Assembly (NCBI RefSeq): GCF_002355635.1
Contig: NZ_AP017558.1
Location: forward strand, 2,418,001 to 2,482,000
Direction: 5' to 3'
Length of the DNA: 64,000 bases
From: Halopenitus persicus
GTDB taxonomy: Archaea > Halobacteriota > Halobacteria > Halobacteriales > Haloferacaceae
A model generated the notes under the pieces. The model saw nothing but the letters and a program-made list of their open reading frames with translations. It made no database searches and had not been told where the DNA came from. The position numbers and the translations under genes are program-made. The stretch's first letter is position 1, and every line of letters begins with the position of its first letter. Below, piece by piece: positions 42,906-51,960 of this stretch.

Positions 42906-43220
42906 TTACCCCGATTCGGCCGCGTACCGGTTTCCGTCGGCGATCGTTTTAAAAAGGGCGCCGATCAGGCCGCCGACGAGCAGGGCGCCGGCGCTCACGA
43001 TGATGACCAGGCCGATGATCATTCCGACGGCCTCCCGGACGATGCCGCTGTAGCCGACGACCAGTTCCGGGGTGAAAAAGACCAACAGCCCGACCGGCAA
43101 CAGCAGCCAGCCCGCAAGGAAAACGATGATCAGCCGAAGCATCGACGGACTGAGCGCGTACGCGAAGGCTGAGTCGAAATCGACGCCACGGCCGGCCAGA
43201 ACGTCCTCCACGTCGGTCAT
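42906..43220 (-). CDS. Small two-helix membrane protein, haloarchaeal
   Basis: This 104-residue protein begins 'MTDVEDVLAGRGVDFDSAFA'. It has two clear hydrophobic helices ('LRLIIVFLAGWLLLPVGLLV' and 'VGMIIGLVIIVSAGALLVGG') and a short polar tail. There is no known domain. The ATG was chosen because a soluble acidic N-terminus precedes helix 1; longer in-frame sequence upstream is Ser/Arg-rich and not conserved-looking. It is divergent from the PHP-domain gene. Confidence 0.65.
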   Translation of the reverse strand: MTDVEDVLAGRGVDFDSAFAYALSPSMLRLIIVFLAGWLLLPVGLLVFFTPELVVGYSGIVREAVGMIIGLVIIVSAGALLVGGLIGALFKTIADGNRYAAESG

Positions 43221-43341
43221 CGGATCACCGGGTGAACGACCGACGGCCGAACGCATAACGGTATCGGCCGGATCATCGAATCGGAGCCGCATCGGCCGGC
43301 ACACCGCGTCGCTTTTCAGGGACTCCCGCGTACGGCCGGTC

Positions 43342-44025
43342 GTGCTTTCGGTCGAGCTGCATACCCACTCGGAACGCTCCCACGACGGCCGCGACCCGGT
43401 CGACCTGCTGTTGGAGCAGGCGGCCGCGGTCGGGCTCGACGCCATCGCGGTCACCGACCACGACGCGATCGACGCGTCGATCGAGGCCGCCGAGCGCGCG
43501 GCCGACCACGGCCTCGTCGGGATCGTCGGGATGGAGGTGACGTGTGCGGCCGGCCACGTGCTCGCGTTCGGCGTCGAGGACCTGGTACCCTCGGGGCTTC
43601 CCTACGACGAGACCCTCGATCGGATCCACGACCAGGGCGGGATCGCGGTCGTCCCCCATCCGTTCCAGAAGAGCCGCCACGGCGTCGCGGCCCACATCGA
43701 CGACGAGCAGCTCGCGAGCGCGGACGCGATCGAGGTGTACAACTCCCGGCTGCTGACCGGACGGGCGAACCGCAAGGCCGAGCGCTTCGCGCTCCACCGC
43801 GACCTCCCGATGACCGCCGGCAGCGACGCCCACGTCTCCGAAATGGTCGGACAGGCGGTCACCGAGGTCGACGCCGACGAGCCGTCAGCCGCGGGGATCC
43901 TCGAGGCGATCGCCGCCGGACGAACGAGCGTCATCGGCCGCCGGACTCCCTGGCACGTCTCCTTCCGACAGGCGGCCGGCGGCGCGAAGCGTCGGGTCCT
44001 CCGGCGGCTGGACGATCTGCGATGA
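43342..44025 (+). CDS. PHP-domain phosphoesterase
   Basis: In this 227-residue protein all four PHP motifs are present: 'VELHTHSERSHDG', 'AIAVTDHDAID', 'GIAVVPHPFQKSRHG' and 'LPMTAGSDAHV', supplying His/Asp metal ligands. Such proteins hydrolyse phosphoesters such as histidinol phosphate, 3',5'-nucleotides or 5'-RNA ends; the substrate here is unknown. The start is GTG, where the first motif begins. The stop overlaps the next ATG by four bases (ATGA), so it is coupled to the asparagine-synthase-like gene. Confidence 0.88.
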   Translation: MLSVELHTHSERSHDGRDPVDLLLEQAAAVGLDAIAVTDHDAIDASIEAAERAADHGLVGIVGMEVTCAAGHVLAFGVEDLVPSGLPYDETLDRIHDQGGIAVVPHPFQKSRHGVAAHIDDEQLASADAIEVYNSRLLTGRANRKAERFALHRDLPMTAGSDAHVSEMVGQAVTEVDADEPSAAGILEAIAAGRTSVIGRRTPWHVSFRQAAGGAKRRVLRRLDDLR

Positions 44026-45368
44026 CGGCCGACGGCGACTCGACCGGCGAGGACGACCCGGTTCCCGAGGATGACTGGATCGTCGATGCTGATCCGGTGG
44101 TCGACGAGGGCGCGTTCGCGCGTGACCGCCGACACGGTGCGACTCCCGAGCGAGTTCGGCTGGCGATTCGCGAATCCGACCCCCTCCCCGGCGGCACTGG
44201 CTTCGGCGGGTACGTCGACCTGGCGGACGGGACGCCGGCGCTCGTCCGGGACGTCCTCGGCCGGGTTCCGGTCTTCGTCGAGGCGACTGCGGCCGACCCG
44301 ACGGCGGACGAGGCGTGGGCGTTCGACCGCCGGCGGCTCGAGGAGCCGCGGTCCGTGCCGGCCGGGACCGTTCTGACGGCCGCGGACGAGCGCCGCGTCT
44401 GGACGCTCCCGGACTCGCGGGCCGACGCAGCCGCGGCTGCGCAGGCAGGCGTCGACGAGGCGATCCGCGAGTCGATCGCCGCCGTCGATGACGCCGTTGC
44501 TGCCGACGGCAATAACGCCACCGTTGCTGCCGACGGCAATAACGCCACCGTTGCTGCGGACGGTCACGACACCGACGCCGAATCCGATTCCGGCGGCGAC
44601 GTCGCGGTCGCCTTTTCCGGCGGCGTCGACTCGGGGATCGTCGCCGCGGGCGCGCCCGAGGCGCCCTGTTACGTCGCCGGATTCGAGGGGTGTCACGACG
44701 TCGCGGCCGCCCGCACCGCCGCGGCGGCGATGGACCGCGAGCTGCGCGAGGTTCGGATCGACCACGACGACCTCCGGGCGGCGATCCCTACGGTCGCCGC
44801 GGCCACCGGGCGGACGAACCCGATGGATCTCGCGATCGCGGTTCCGCTGTACTGCACCGCGCGCGCGGCCGCGGCGGACGGCCACGATCGACTCCTGCTC
44901 GGACAGGGTGCCGACGAGCTGTTCGGCGGGTACAGCAAGGTCGTCGAACCGGCCGACGACCACCGGGTCGACGCGGGGACGGTGCGGGGCGCGCGCGACG
45001 AGACGATGCGGACGCTGCCGGCGCAGATCGAACGCGACGTCGGGGCGGTCCGAACCGCCGGGATCGAGCCCGTGACGCCGCTGCTCGCGGACCGCGTGGT
45101 GGCGGCCGCGCTGCGGCTTCCGGGATCGTTGCTTGCCACGCCCGATGAGCGGAAGATCGCGCTGCGGCGCGCCGCCGAGGGGCTGGTCCCCGAATCGGTC
45201 CGGACCGCGGAGAAGAAGGCGGTGCAGTACGGCACCTACGTCTCTCGGGAGCTCGACCGGCTCGCCCGGCAGGCGGGATTCAAACGACGGATGGACGACC
45301 ACGTCGAGCGATACGTCGAGTCGGTGCTCCTGGATTCGCCCCCTCCGGAACCGGTCGCCGACGAGTGA
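44022..45368 (+). CDS. Asparagine-synthase-like protein with reduced glutaminase domain
   Basis: This 448-residue protein has a complete synthetase half: PP-loop 'VAFSGGVDSGIVAAG', 'GRTNPMDLAIAVPLY', 'LLLGQGADELFGGYSKV' and 'TPDERKIALRRAAEGLVP'. The N-terminal part keeps late strands of a class II glutaminase ('ALVRDVLGRVPVFVE', 'SVPAGTVLTA'), but there is no N-terminal Cys2 nucleophile. It therefore cannot use glutamine by the normal route and may use ammonia or another amine. A VAADGNNAT repeat separates the halves. It is co-translated with the PHP gene. Confidence 0.85.
   Translation: MTADGDSTGEDDPVPEDDWIVDADPVVDEGAFARDRRHGATPERVRLAIRESDPLPGGTGFGGYVDLADGTPALVRDVLGRVPVFVEATAADPTADEAWAFDRRRLEEPRSVPAGTVLTAADERRVWTLPDSRADAAAAAQAGVDEAIRESIAAVDDAVAADGNNATVAADGNNATVAADGHDTDAESDSGGDVAVAFSGGVDSGIVAAGAPEAPCYVAGFEGCHDVAAARTAAAAMDRELREVRIDHDDLRAAIPTVAAATGRTNPMDLAIAVPLYCTARAAAADGHDRLLLGQGADELFGGYSKVVEPADDHRVDAGTVRGARDETMRTLPAQIERDVGAVRTAGIEPVTPLLADRVVAAALRLPGSLLATPDERKIALRRAAEGLVPESVRTAEKKAVQYGTYVSRELDRLARQAGFKRRMDDHVERYVESVLLDSPPPEPVADE
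44496..44563 (+). repeat. In-frame tandem repeat, 27-base unit, about 2.5 copies
   Basis: Positions 44496-44522 and 44523-44549 are identical, and a third partial copy follows. It encodes VAADGNNAT in the linker of the asparagine-synthase-like protein. Confidence 0.95.
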
Positions 45369-45609
45369 GAGGCGTTCCTCGCCATATTGGTATATAAATG
45401 AACGATCGTTACGGTCCGTTCGGGCGTTTCGGGGCGTCTACCGGCGGTTGTGATCGGATCACACAATACATTTATGTAGTGCCAGTTCCTAACTCGGAGT
45501 GAAGAACGCGAGCGAGGTCGACTTTATATTCCTTTCGTCCTCCTCAGCCGCGCACCACGCGACCGCGGCCCGCCGTCATCACGAGCACACTCCAATCGAA
45601 CACACACCA
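45369..45609 (+). promoter_or_regulatory. Complex upstream region of the TFB gene
   Basis: Three TATA-like boxes are present: 'tatataaatg' near 45401, 'atttatgta' near 45470 and 'ctttatatt' at 45522-45530. A perfect palindrome TGTGATC-G-GATCACA lies at 45449-45463, next to the middle box, and AACGATCGTT lies near 45409. The nearest box would give a leader of roughly 50-60 bases, unlike the leaderless genes around it. Confidence 0.5.
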
Positions 45610-46671
45610 ATGAGTCAGACACGCTTCAGCGCCCACCGGCGCACGACCGACACGAACCGGGAGACGACCGACGACCGACGGTCCGGAACGCGATCCGGCG
45701 CCGCCGAATCGACGACGGAGGACGAGCAGGCACACGAACACGAGTCGACGACGACCTGTCCGGAGTGCGGGAGCACGCTCCGCAACGAGGGCGCCGAAAC
45801 GGTCTGTTCGAGCTGCGGGCTCGTCGTCGACGCCGACGAGATCGACCGCGGGCCGGAGTGGCGCGCGTTCGACGCCAGCGAGAAGGACTCGAAGTCCCGC
45901 GTGGGCGCCCCCACGACGAAGATGATGCACGACGACGGCCTCTCGACGAACATCGGGTGGCAGGACAAGGACGCCTACGGCAACTCGCTCTCCTCGAGCC
46001 AGCGCCAGAAGATGCAGCGGCTCCGGACGTGGAACGAGCGCTTCCGCACCCGCGACTCCAAGGAGCGGAACCTCAAGCAGGCGCTCGGCGAGATCGACCG
46101 GATGGCCTCCGCGCTCGGCCTCCCCGAGAACGTCCGCGAGACCGCCTCCGTCATCTACCGACAGGCGCTCGACAACGACATGCTTCCGGGCCGCTCGATC
46201 GAGGGGATCGCGACCGCGAGCCTCCAGGCGGCCGCCCGGATGGAGCAGGTGCCCCGGTCGATCGACGAGATCGCGGCCGTCAGCCGGGTCGACGCCGAGG
46301 AGTTCAAGCGCGCCTACCGGTACATCAACCGCGAGCTGAAGCTGGAGATCCAGCCGGCCGATCCGGTCGAGTACCTCCCGCGGTTCGCCAGCGACCTCGA
46401 GGTCCCCGACGAGACCGAGCAGTTCGCCCGCCAGCTGCTCGAGCAGGGGAAACGGCAGAACGTCCACAGCGGCAAGTCGCCGGTCGGCCTCGCGGCCGCC
46501 GCGATCTACGCCGCCGGCAAGCTCACCAACGTCGATCTCACCCAGAGCGAGGTCAGCGACGTGACCGGAATGAGCGAGGTCACGATCCGGAACCGCTACC
46601 AGGAGCTGCTCGAGGCCGAGGAGGCCCGGTTCCCCGGTTTCTCCGAGGGCGACGCCGACGCGGTCGCCTGA
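45610..46671 (+). CDS. tfb: Transcription initiation factor TFB (TFIIB)
   Basis: This 353-residue protein has a zinc ribbon with Cys50/Cys53/Cys66/Cys69 ('CPECGST', 'CSSCGLVVD'), the B-finger/linker 'EWRAFDASEKDSKSRVGAP' and 'DDGLSTNIGWQDKDAYGN'. Two cyclin folds follow, ending in an HTH that contacts the BRE ('TGMSEVTIRNRYQELL'). It recruits RNA polymerase to TBP-bound promoters. The N-terminal 48 residues are a Thr/Arg/Glu-rich extension not seen in the shortest TFBs. Haloarchaea encode several TFBs; which paralogue this is cannot be told. It has an unusually elaborate upstream region. Confidence 0.95.
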   Translation: MSQTRFSAHRRTTDTNRETTDDRRSGTRSGAAESTTEDEQAHEHESTTTCPECGSTLRNEGAETVCSSCGLVVDADEIDRGPEWRAFDASEKDSKSRVGAPTTKMMHDDGLSTNIGWQDKDAYGNSLSSSQRQKMQRLRTWNERFRTRDSKERNLKQALGEIDRMASALGLPENVRETASVIYRQALDNDMLPGRSIEGIATASLQAAARMEQVPRSIDEIAAVSRVDAEEFKRAYRYINRELKLEIQPADPVEYLPRFASDLEVPDETEQFARQLLEQGKRQNVHSGKSPVGLAAAAIYAAGKLTNVDLTQSEVSDVTGMSEVTIRNRYQELLEAEEARFPGFSEGDADAVA

Positions 46672-47251
46672 TCGCCGACGGACTGTAACGCGCCGGAATC
46701 CATTACCGTCAGTTTTGCGTACCCCGAAGAGCGGCGTTCGTATGGCTCGAAGGCAACCAGCTCGGAGACCGGAGAATCGAGACGGCGATCAGCCCCGCCG
46801 ACTCCGGCGGGGCGATCGGGACGAACCGGTGACTGACCACGTCACTGGGAGCACTCGTCCACGTCGGCGTCCGGGATGCCGCGTCGCGGCCACGGACGCC
46901 GTCAGTCGATCGGACCGGGAATACCTAAACCGCGTCCGATCCGTCAAAACTGGCCACACTGATCGAGATATCCCGGCGATCGTTTCGTTTTGCACACGAC
47001 GTCGGATTCATTTCCGTTCGGAACGCCACGCAGTCCGGACGTAGTGATCGAACGTCAGCCCCAACGCCCAGGCCGAGCGTCAGCCCGAACGACCCACGAT
47101 CCCGCGTTCCACGTCCGACGAACGGGCCGGCCTGCGCTCCGACCGTCGAGGTGATCGGTCCGCCGATCCGACGGAATATGCTTCAGGGGAATGAATGGGA
47201 CCGAAACACTTTCCGCAAGTTATACCGTACCTGGTCCGGTACCCGTATCCA
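46672..47251. other. Long intergenic region upstream of methionine adenosyltransferase
   Basis: No convincing gene is seen here. An arginine-rich frame from 46742 lacks any family feature and has poor codon bias. TATA-like 'gttatacc' at about 47218 lies roughly 30 bases before the ATG of the next gene. 'cgtacctggtccggtacccg' beside it is nearly self-complementary and may be an operator. I see no riboswitch that I can name. Confidence 0.45.
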
Positions 47252-48454
47252 ATGAGTCGGAACATCCAGGTCAGTCGCCTCGATCGAACGGCGGTCGAGG
47301 ACCAGGACGTCGAGATCGTCGAGCGGAAGGGGATCGGGCATCCGGACTCGATAAGCGACGGCATCGCGGAGTCGGTCTCTCGGGCGCTCTCACAGCTCTA
47401 TCTCGACCGGGTCGGCAAGGTCCTCCACTACAACACCGACGAGACGCAGCTGGTCGCCGGCAACGCGGCCCCCGCCTTCGGCGGCGGCGAGGTCGTGGAG
47501 CCGATCTACATTCTCATCGTGGGACGAGCGACCAAGGAGTACGACGGCCAGCAGCTGCCGGTCGACTCGACGGCGCTGGCGGCGGCCCGCGAGTACCTCG
47601 CCGAGGCCATCCCGGAACTCGAGTACGGAACCGACGTCATCGTCGACGTCAAGCTCGGCGAGGGGTCCGGCGACCTCCAGGACGTCTTCGGCGAGGAGGA
47701 GGCGCAGGTCCCGATGGCCAACGACACCTCCTTCGGCGTCGGTCACGCCCCCCTCACCGAGACCGAGCGGATCGTTCGCGACGCCGAGCACGAGCTCAAC
47801 ACGACCTACTACGAGGACCACCCCGAGCTCGGCCCGGACGTGAAGATCATGGGCAAACGCGAGGGTGATCGGATCGACATCACCGTCGCCGCCGCGATGG
47901 TCGACCGGTACGTCGACGGCTTCGAGGCCTACGACGAGGCGGTCGAGTCGGTTCGGGAGTTCGTGACCGATCTCGCCCGCGACCGGACCGATCGGGAGGT
48001 CAACGTCGACGTCAACACCGCCGACGACTACGACGAGGGCTCCATCTACCTCACCGTGACGGGAACCTCAGCCGAACAGGGCGACGACGGTTCGGTCGGC
48101 CGGGGTAACCGGGCGAACGGTCTGATCACGCCGAATCGACCGATGTCGATGGAGGCGACCTCCGGGAAGAACCCGGTCAACCACATCGGCAAGATCTACA
48201 ACCTGCTCTCGACGGAGATTGCCGAATCCGTCGCCGCGGAGGTCGACGGGATCCGTGACCTACAGGTCCGGCTCCTCTCACAGATCGGTCGCCCGATCGA
48301 CGAGCCGCACGTGGCCGACGCGCAGGTCGTCACCGAGGACGGAGTCGACCTGGCGGACGTCGAGGACGACATCGTCGCGATCGTCGACGCGGAGCTCGCG
48401 GACGTCACGGGCGTGACCCGGCGGGTCATCGAGGGCGACGTCTCGACGTTCTGA
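47252..48454 (+). CDS. mat: Methionine adenosyltransferase, archaeal type
   Basis: This 400-residue protein is the archaeal MAT family, only distantly related to bacterial MetK. Motifs are '[20 protein letters not shown]', '[16 protein letters not shown]', 'GYxx'-free core '[20 protein letters not shown]', and '[20 protein letters not shown]' followed by '[16 protein letters not shown]'. It makes S-adenosylmethionine from ATP and methionine. A TATA box lies about 27-30 bases upstream with a GTACC-type palindrome, suggesting regulated leaderless expression. Confidence 0.95.
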   Translation: MSRNIQVSRLDRTAVEDQDVEIVERKGIGHPDSISDGIAESVSRALSQLYLDRVGKVLHYNTDETQLVAGNAAPAFGGGEVVEPIYILIVGRATKEYDGQQLPVDSTALAAAREYLAEAIPELEYGTDVIVDVKLGEGSGDLQDVFGEEEAQVPMANDTSFGVGHAPLTETERIVRDAEHELNTTYYEDHPELGPDVKIMGKREGDRIDITVAAAMVDRYVDGFEAYDEAVESVREFVTDLARDRTDREVNVDVNTADDYDEGSIYLTVTGTSAEQGDDGSVGRGNRANGLITPNRPMSMEATSGKNPVNHIGKIYNLLSTEIAESVAAEVDGIRDLQVRLLSQIGRPIDEPHVADAQVVTEDGVDLADVEDDIVAIVDAELADVTGVTRRVIEGDVSTF

Positions 48455-48521
48455 GCGCGAGTCGCTTGACCGTGGATCCCCCGACCGCAACCGATTTGCG
48501 GACGGGGCCTCCAGTCGGAGT

Positions 48522-48974
48522 ATGACGCAGGTGTGTCTCGTGGGCGACCCGGAGGTGAGCCTCGCCTACGAGCTCCTCTCCCGCGAGACCGCGCGGGAGG
48601 CGCTGTCGACCTACGAGATCACGGAGCCGTTCGCCAACAGCCTCGCGGTCGACACCGTGAGCCTCGGCGCCGCCGTCTCGCTGTGCAACGACCTGAACTG
48701 GTATCTCGTCCGCTTCGTGCGCGAGACGCTGATCCGCGACCCGTCGATCGACGCCGACGAATGGCTCTCCCGGGACCTCGCGCGGCAGGTCCGCGACGGC
48801 GAGGTCCGACCCGAGGAGACCGACCGGCGGCTCAAGCTGTTCGGCGTGCTCGACGGGGAGCTCGTCGATCCGAGATACGTGACCAGGGAACAGGGAACGA
48901 CGCCCGACCACGATCGGGACGACCTCGACGGGACGGTCGTGGTTCGGGTAAGCGACGCGGAGTTTTCCGCCTGA
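48522..48974 (+). CDS. Conserved haloarchaeal protein (DUF5804-like)
   Basis: This 150-residue soluble acidic protein begins 'MTQVCLVGDPEVSLAYELLS' and has 'SLGAAVSLCNDLNWYLVRFV' and 'DEWLSRDLARQVRDGEV'. I recognise these as a family present throughout haloarchaea, which I believe is DUF5804. It has no catalytic or DNA-binding motif that I can identify. It lies 67 bases after mat on the same strand and could share its transcript. Confidence 0.7.
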   Translation: MTQVCLVGDPEVSLAYELLSRETAREALSTYEITEPFANSLAVDTVSLGAAVSLCNDLNWYLVRFVRETLIRDPSIDADEWLSRDLARQVRDGEVRPEETDRRLKLFGVLDGELVDPRYVTREQGTTPDHDRDDLDGTVVVRVSDAEFSA

Positions 48975-49016
48975 GCGAGCCGCGATCGGGTCGCCTCGTC
49001 CACATTCACGGCGTCG

Positions 49017-49949
49017 TTAAACCGAGCCGTCCGCGTTCGCATCGAACAGTCCGGTCGAGAGGTAGCGCTCGCCGCTGTCCCAAAAGACCGTGACGACGAG
49101 CGGCTCGTCACCGGCGTACGTGCCCGCGTCCCGGAGTTCCTCGGCGACGGTCTTCGCGGCGAGGTTCGAGGCGCCCGAGGACTGGCCGACGAGGATGCCC
49201 TCCTCCCGGGCGAGGCGGCGACACTCCGCCTCGGCCTCGTCGAGTTCGACCGTGTGGACCGCGTCGAGGAGGTCGGTATCGAGGTTCGGAGCGATGAACC
49301 CAGGTCCCATTCCCTGGAAGGAGTCGCCGGTGGGCTCCTCCCCGGACAACACCGCGCTGTCGGACGGCTCGACGGCGTCGATCCGGACGTCCGGGAACGC
49401 CTCCCGGAGCCGCCGACCGGTCCCCGTGATCGTGCCGCCGGTACCCACGCCCGCGACCAACGCGTCGACCGTCCGGCCGTCGATCTGGTCGAGGATCTCG
49501 GCGCCGGTCGTCTCGTAGTGTGCGCGCGGGTTTGCCGGGTTCTCGAACTGTCCCAGCTGGACCATCCCCTCGGCCTCGAGCTCGTCCGCCCGGTCCTTGG
49601 CGTCCGAGATGTCGCCCTCGACGAGCTCGACGGTGGCCCCGTACGCCCGCATGATGCGGCGCCGCTCCGGCGACTTCGAGGCCGGCATCACGATCGTCAC
49701 GTCGTAGCCCTTCGCTGCGCCGCACATCGCGATCCCGACGCCGGTGTTCCCCGAGGTCGGCTCGACGATGCCGTCGCCCGGCGAGAGATCGCCGGACGCC
49801 TCGGCGGCCTCGATCATCGCGATCGCGGGGCGGTCCTTGGCAGACCCGCCGGGGTTCTTCGATTCGATCTTCGCGGCCACCGTGGTCCCCGCCGGCGAGG
49901 AGACGCGAACCAGCGGCGACCCGACGGTGTCGAGGATGCCGTCGTCCAT
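49017..49949 (-). CDS. cysK: Cysteine synthase (O-acetylserine or O-phosphoserine sulfhydrylase)
   Basis: This 310-residue PLP enzyme has Lys38 in 'KNPGGSAKDRPA' as Schiff-base residue. 'VEPTSGNTGVGIAM' holds the substrate loop, 'AGVGTGGTITGTGRRL' the phosphate loop and 'VGQSSGASNLAAKTV' the pyridine-binding Ser. It forms cysteine from an activated serine and sulfide. Whether acetylserine or phosphoserine is used cannot be decided here. It converges with the gene before it. Confidence 0.92.
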   Translation of the reverse strand: MDDGILDTVGSPLVRVSSPAGTTVAAKIESKNPGGSAKDRPAIAMIEAAEASGDLSPGDGIVEPTSGNTGVGIAMCGAAKGYDVTIVMPASKSPERRRIMRAYGATVELVEGDISDAKDRADELEAEGMVQLGQFENPANPRAHYETTGAEILDQIDGRTVDALVAGVGTGGTITGTGRRLREAFPDVRIDAVEPSDSAVLSGEEPTGDSFQGMGPGFIAPNLDTDLLDAVHTVELDEAEAECRRLAREEGILVGQSSGASNLAAKTVAEELRDAGTYAGDEPLVVTVFWDSGERYLSTGLFDANADGSV

Positions 49950-50095
49950 TGGGTGAGTCTACTGCGAGCGTGCCTAAACCACCTACGGACTGCGGCAAGA
50001 CGCGAATCGATCCGGATCCCGCGATGTGTCGGATTCGACGCCGCGCCGGATCCGGCGACGCGACCCTTTTAAGTTCGCCGTTCCTATTCGATCGT

Positions 50096-50482
50096 ATGTC
50101 ACTGCGGACGCTACAGCCGAACGCGGCGTGGAGCGCGGCGGGCTACGAGGACGCGCTCGAGACGCTCGGCGCGGACGAGGGATACGTCTTCAAGGTCTGG
50201 GGCGGCGACTGGTGCGGCGACTGCCGCCAGCAGCTGCCGGACTTCGCCGCGGCCCTCGAGGCCGCCGGCGTTCCCGACGAGCGGATCGAACACCATCCCG
50301 TCGAGAAGGCGGCGGACGGCTCGAAGACCGGACCCGGCGTCGAGGAGTACGGCATCGAGCTGATCCCCACCGTCGTCGTCGAGCGCGAGGGCGAGGAACT
50401 CGCGCGGTTCGTCGAGGAGGAGCCGGAGCCGATCGCCGTCCATCTCGCCGAGCAGCTCGACGGGATCGACGCGACGGCCTGA
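50096..50482 (+). CDS. Thioredoxin-fold protein with WCGDC motif
   Basis: This 128-residue protein has the redox motif Trp-Cys40-Gly-Asp-Cys43 in 'GGDWCGDCRQQLPDF' and the cis-Pro strand 'GIELIPTVVVEREGEEL'. The WCGDC rather than WCGPC active site is typical of a small archaeal/bacterial thioredoxin-like group with a different redox potential. The TATA box 'ttttaag' 27 bases before the ATG indicates leaderless transcription. It is monocistronic, with a T-rich run after the stop. Confidence 0.88.
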   Translation: MSLRTLQPNAAWSAAGYEDALETLGADEGYVFKVWGGDWCGDCRQQLPDFAAALEAAGVPDERIEHHPVEKAADGSKTGPGVEEYGIELIPTVVVEREGEELARFVEEEPEPIAVHLAEQLDGIDATA

Positions 50483-50500
50483 CGACTTCTTTTAAATCGC
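50483..50500 (+). terminator. Possible T-rich terminator of the thioredoxin-like gene
   Basis: The sequence 'cttcttttaaat' starts within three bases of the stop codon. Archaeal termination often uses short T-runs on the sense strand. The gene converges on gdh, so a terminator is expected here. Confidence 0.35.
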
Positions 50501-50538
50501 ACCGATCGCGGGGCCGCAACCGGGCGGGTTCGACCCGT

Positions 50539-51792
50539 TCAGGGCCAGGTGCCGGCCTGATCGGAGGCGTCGATCACCCGCTGGACCGCGACGACGTAGG
50601 CCGCGGTGCGGAGGTTCCGCAGGTCGTGGGTTTCGTAGGCGTCGACGAGTCCGTCGAAGGCCTCGGTGATGACGCGCTCGAGCTCCTCGTTGACGCGCTC
50701 CTCGGTCCAGCTGAACCGCTGGCGGTTCTGGACCCATTCGAAGTAGGAGACGGTGACGCCGCCGGCGTTCGCCAGGATGTCCGGGACGACCCAGACGTCG
50801 CGCTCGGCGAGCACGTCGTCGGCGCCCGGCGTCAGGGGGCCGTTGGCGGCCTCGACGACCACGTCGGCCCGCACGTCCTCGGCGAGATCGGCGTCGATCG
50901 CGTTCTCGAGAGCCGCCGGCACGAGGAGGTCGACGTCGAGCGTGAGCAGCTCCTCGTTGGTCAGCTCCTCGGCGTCACCGTAGCCGACGACGCTGCCGGT
51001 CTCGTTCTTGTGCTCCTTTACGGCGACCGGGTCGAGCCCGCTCGGGTCGTGGACCCCGCCGCCGGAGTCCGAGACCGCCACGACCGTGGCGCCGACGTCG
51101 TCGAGGAGATCCGCCGCGATCCAGCCGGCGTTGCCGTATCCCTGCACGGCCACCGAGGCGCCCTCGACCTGCTCGCCGATCCAGTCGAAGACCTCGCGCG
51201 CAGCCAGCATCGTCGAGCGGCCGGTCGCCTCGACGCGACCCGCTGACCCGCCGGAGTCGATCGCCTTTCCGGTGATGACGCCGGGGGCGGTCGTGTTCTC
51301 GAGGGTCTCGTAGGTGTCCTTGATCCAGTTCATCTCCCGCTGGCCCGTGTTGACGTCGGGCGCGGGGATGTCCCGGTCCTCGCCGATGAGCGGCCGGAGC
51401 TCGGTCGCGAACGCGCGAGTGATCCGCTCCAGCTCCGCCTCGGAGTACTGGGTCGGGTCGATGCTGATGCCGCCCTTCCCGCCGCCGTAGGGGATGTCGA
51501 CGGTCGCGCATTTATAAACCATCCAACCAGAGAGCGCCTTCACCTCGTCGCGGGTGACGCCCGGGTGGTAGCGGATGCCACCCTTGTACGGGCCGCGGTC
51601 GCCGTTGAACTGCGAGCGGTACGCCCGAACCGTCTCGAGGGAGCCGTCGTCGAGCTCGACGGTGAGGTTGGTCTCGAGCACGCGCTCGGGATTCTTCAGC
51701 CGCTCGATGGCGCCGTCGTCGACGTCGAGGTGGGCTGCGGCGTCGTCGATCTGCTCCTGGAGACTCTCGAACGGATTGGTCTCGTCCGACAT
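50539..51792 (-). CDS. gdhA: Glutamate dehydrogenase
   Basis: This 417-residue enzyme has the glutamate-binding lysine in '[18 protein letters not shown]' and the catalytic Lys in '[13 protein letters not shown]'. '[15 protein letters not shown]' and the Rossmann motif '[17 protein letters not shown]' follow. It interconverts glutamate and 2-oxoglutarate plus ammonium. Haloarchaea carry several paralogues with NAD or NADP preference, which I cannot assign here. TATA-like 'gttaacc' about 27 bases upstream supports this ATG. Confidence 0.94.
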   Translation of the reverse strand: MSDETNPFESLQEQIDDAAAHLDVDDGAIERLKNPERVLETNLTVELDDGSLETVRAYRSQFNGDRGPYKGGIRYHPGVTRDEVKALSGWMVYKCATVDIPYGGGKGGISIDPTQYSEAELERITRAFATELRPLIGEDRDIPAPDVNTGQREMNWIKDTYETLENTTAPGVITGKAIDSGGSAGRVEATGRSTMLAAREVFDWIGEQVEGASVAVQGYGNAGWIAADLLDDVGATVVAVSDSGGGVHDPSGLDPVAVKEHKNETGSVVGYGDAEELTNEELLTLDVDLLVPAALENAIDADLAEDVRADVVVEAANGPLTPGADDVLAERDVWVVPDILANAGGVTVSYFEWVQNRQRFSWTEERVNEELERVITEAFDGLVDAYETHDLRNLRTAAYVVAVQRVIDASDQAGTWP

Positions 51793-51960
51793 ACCTACAG
51801 GAGTCGTATCCGTGTGGTTAACTGTACCGTCTCACGGTTTCGGTCGCGAATGTTGCCGTGTTCCGGCGACGGTCGAGATCCGTCCGATCGCGGGCCGAAA
51901 CGAGTCGTCACCTCCCGGATCGTCGAATACGCTTATAAACTCACGCCGACGTGAGCCGGT

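Noticed and set aside
46742-47044. Possible 100-residue Arg-rich protein upstream of mat
   Set aside because: There is no domain, codon use is poor and no promoter sits at the right distance. It was left as intergenic.
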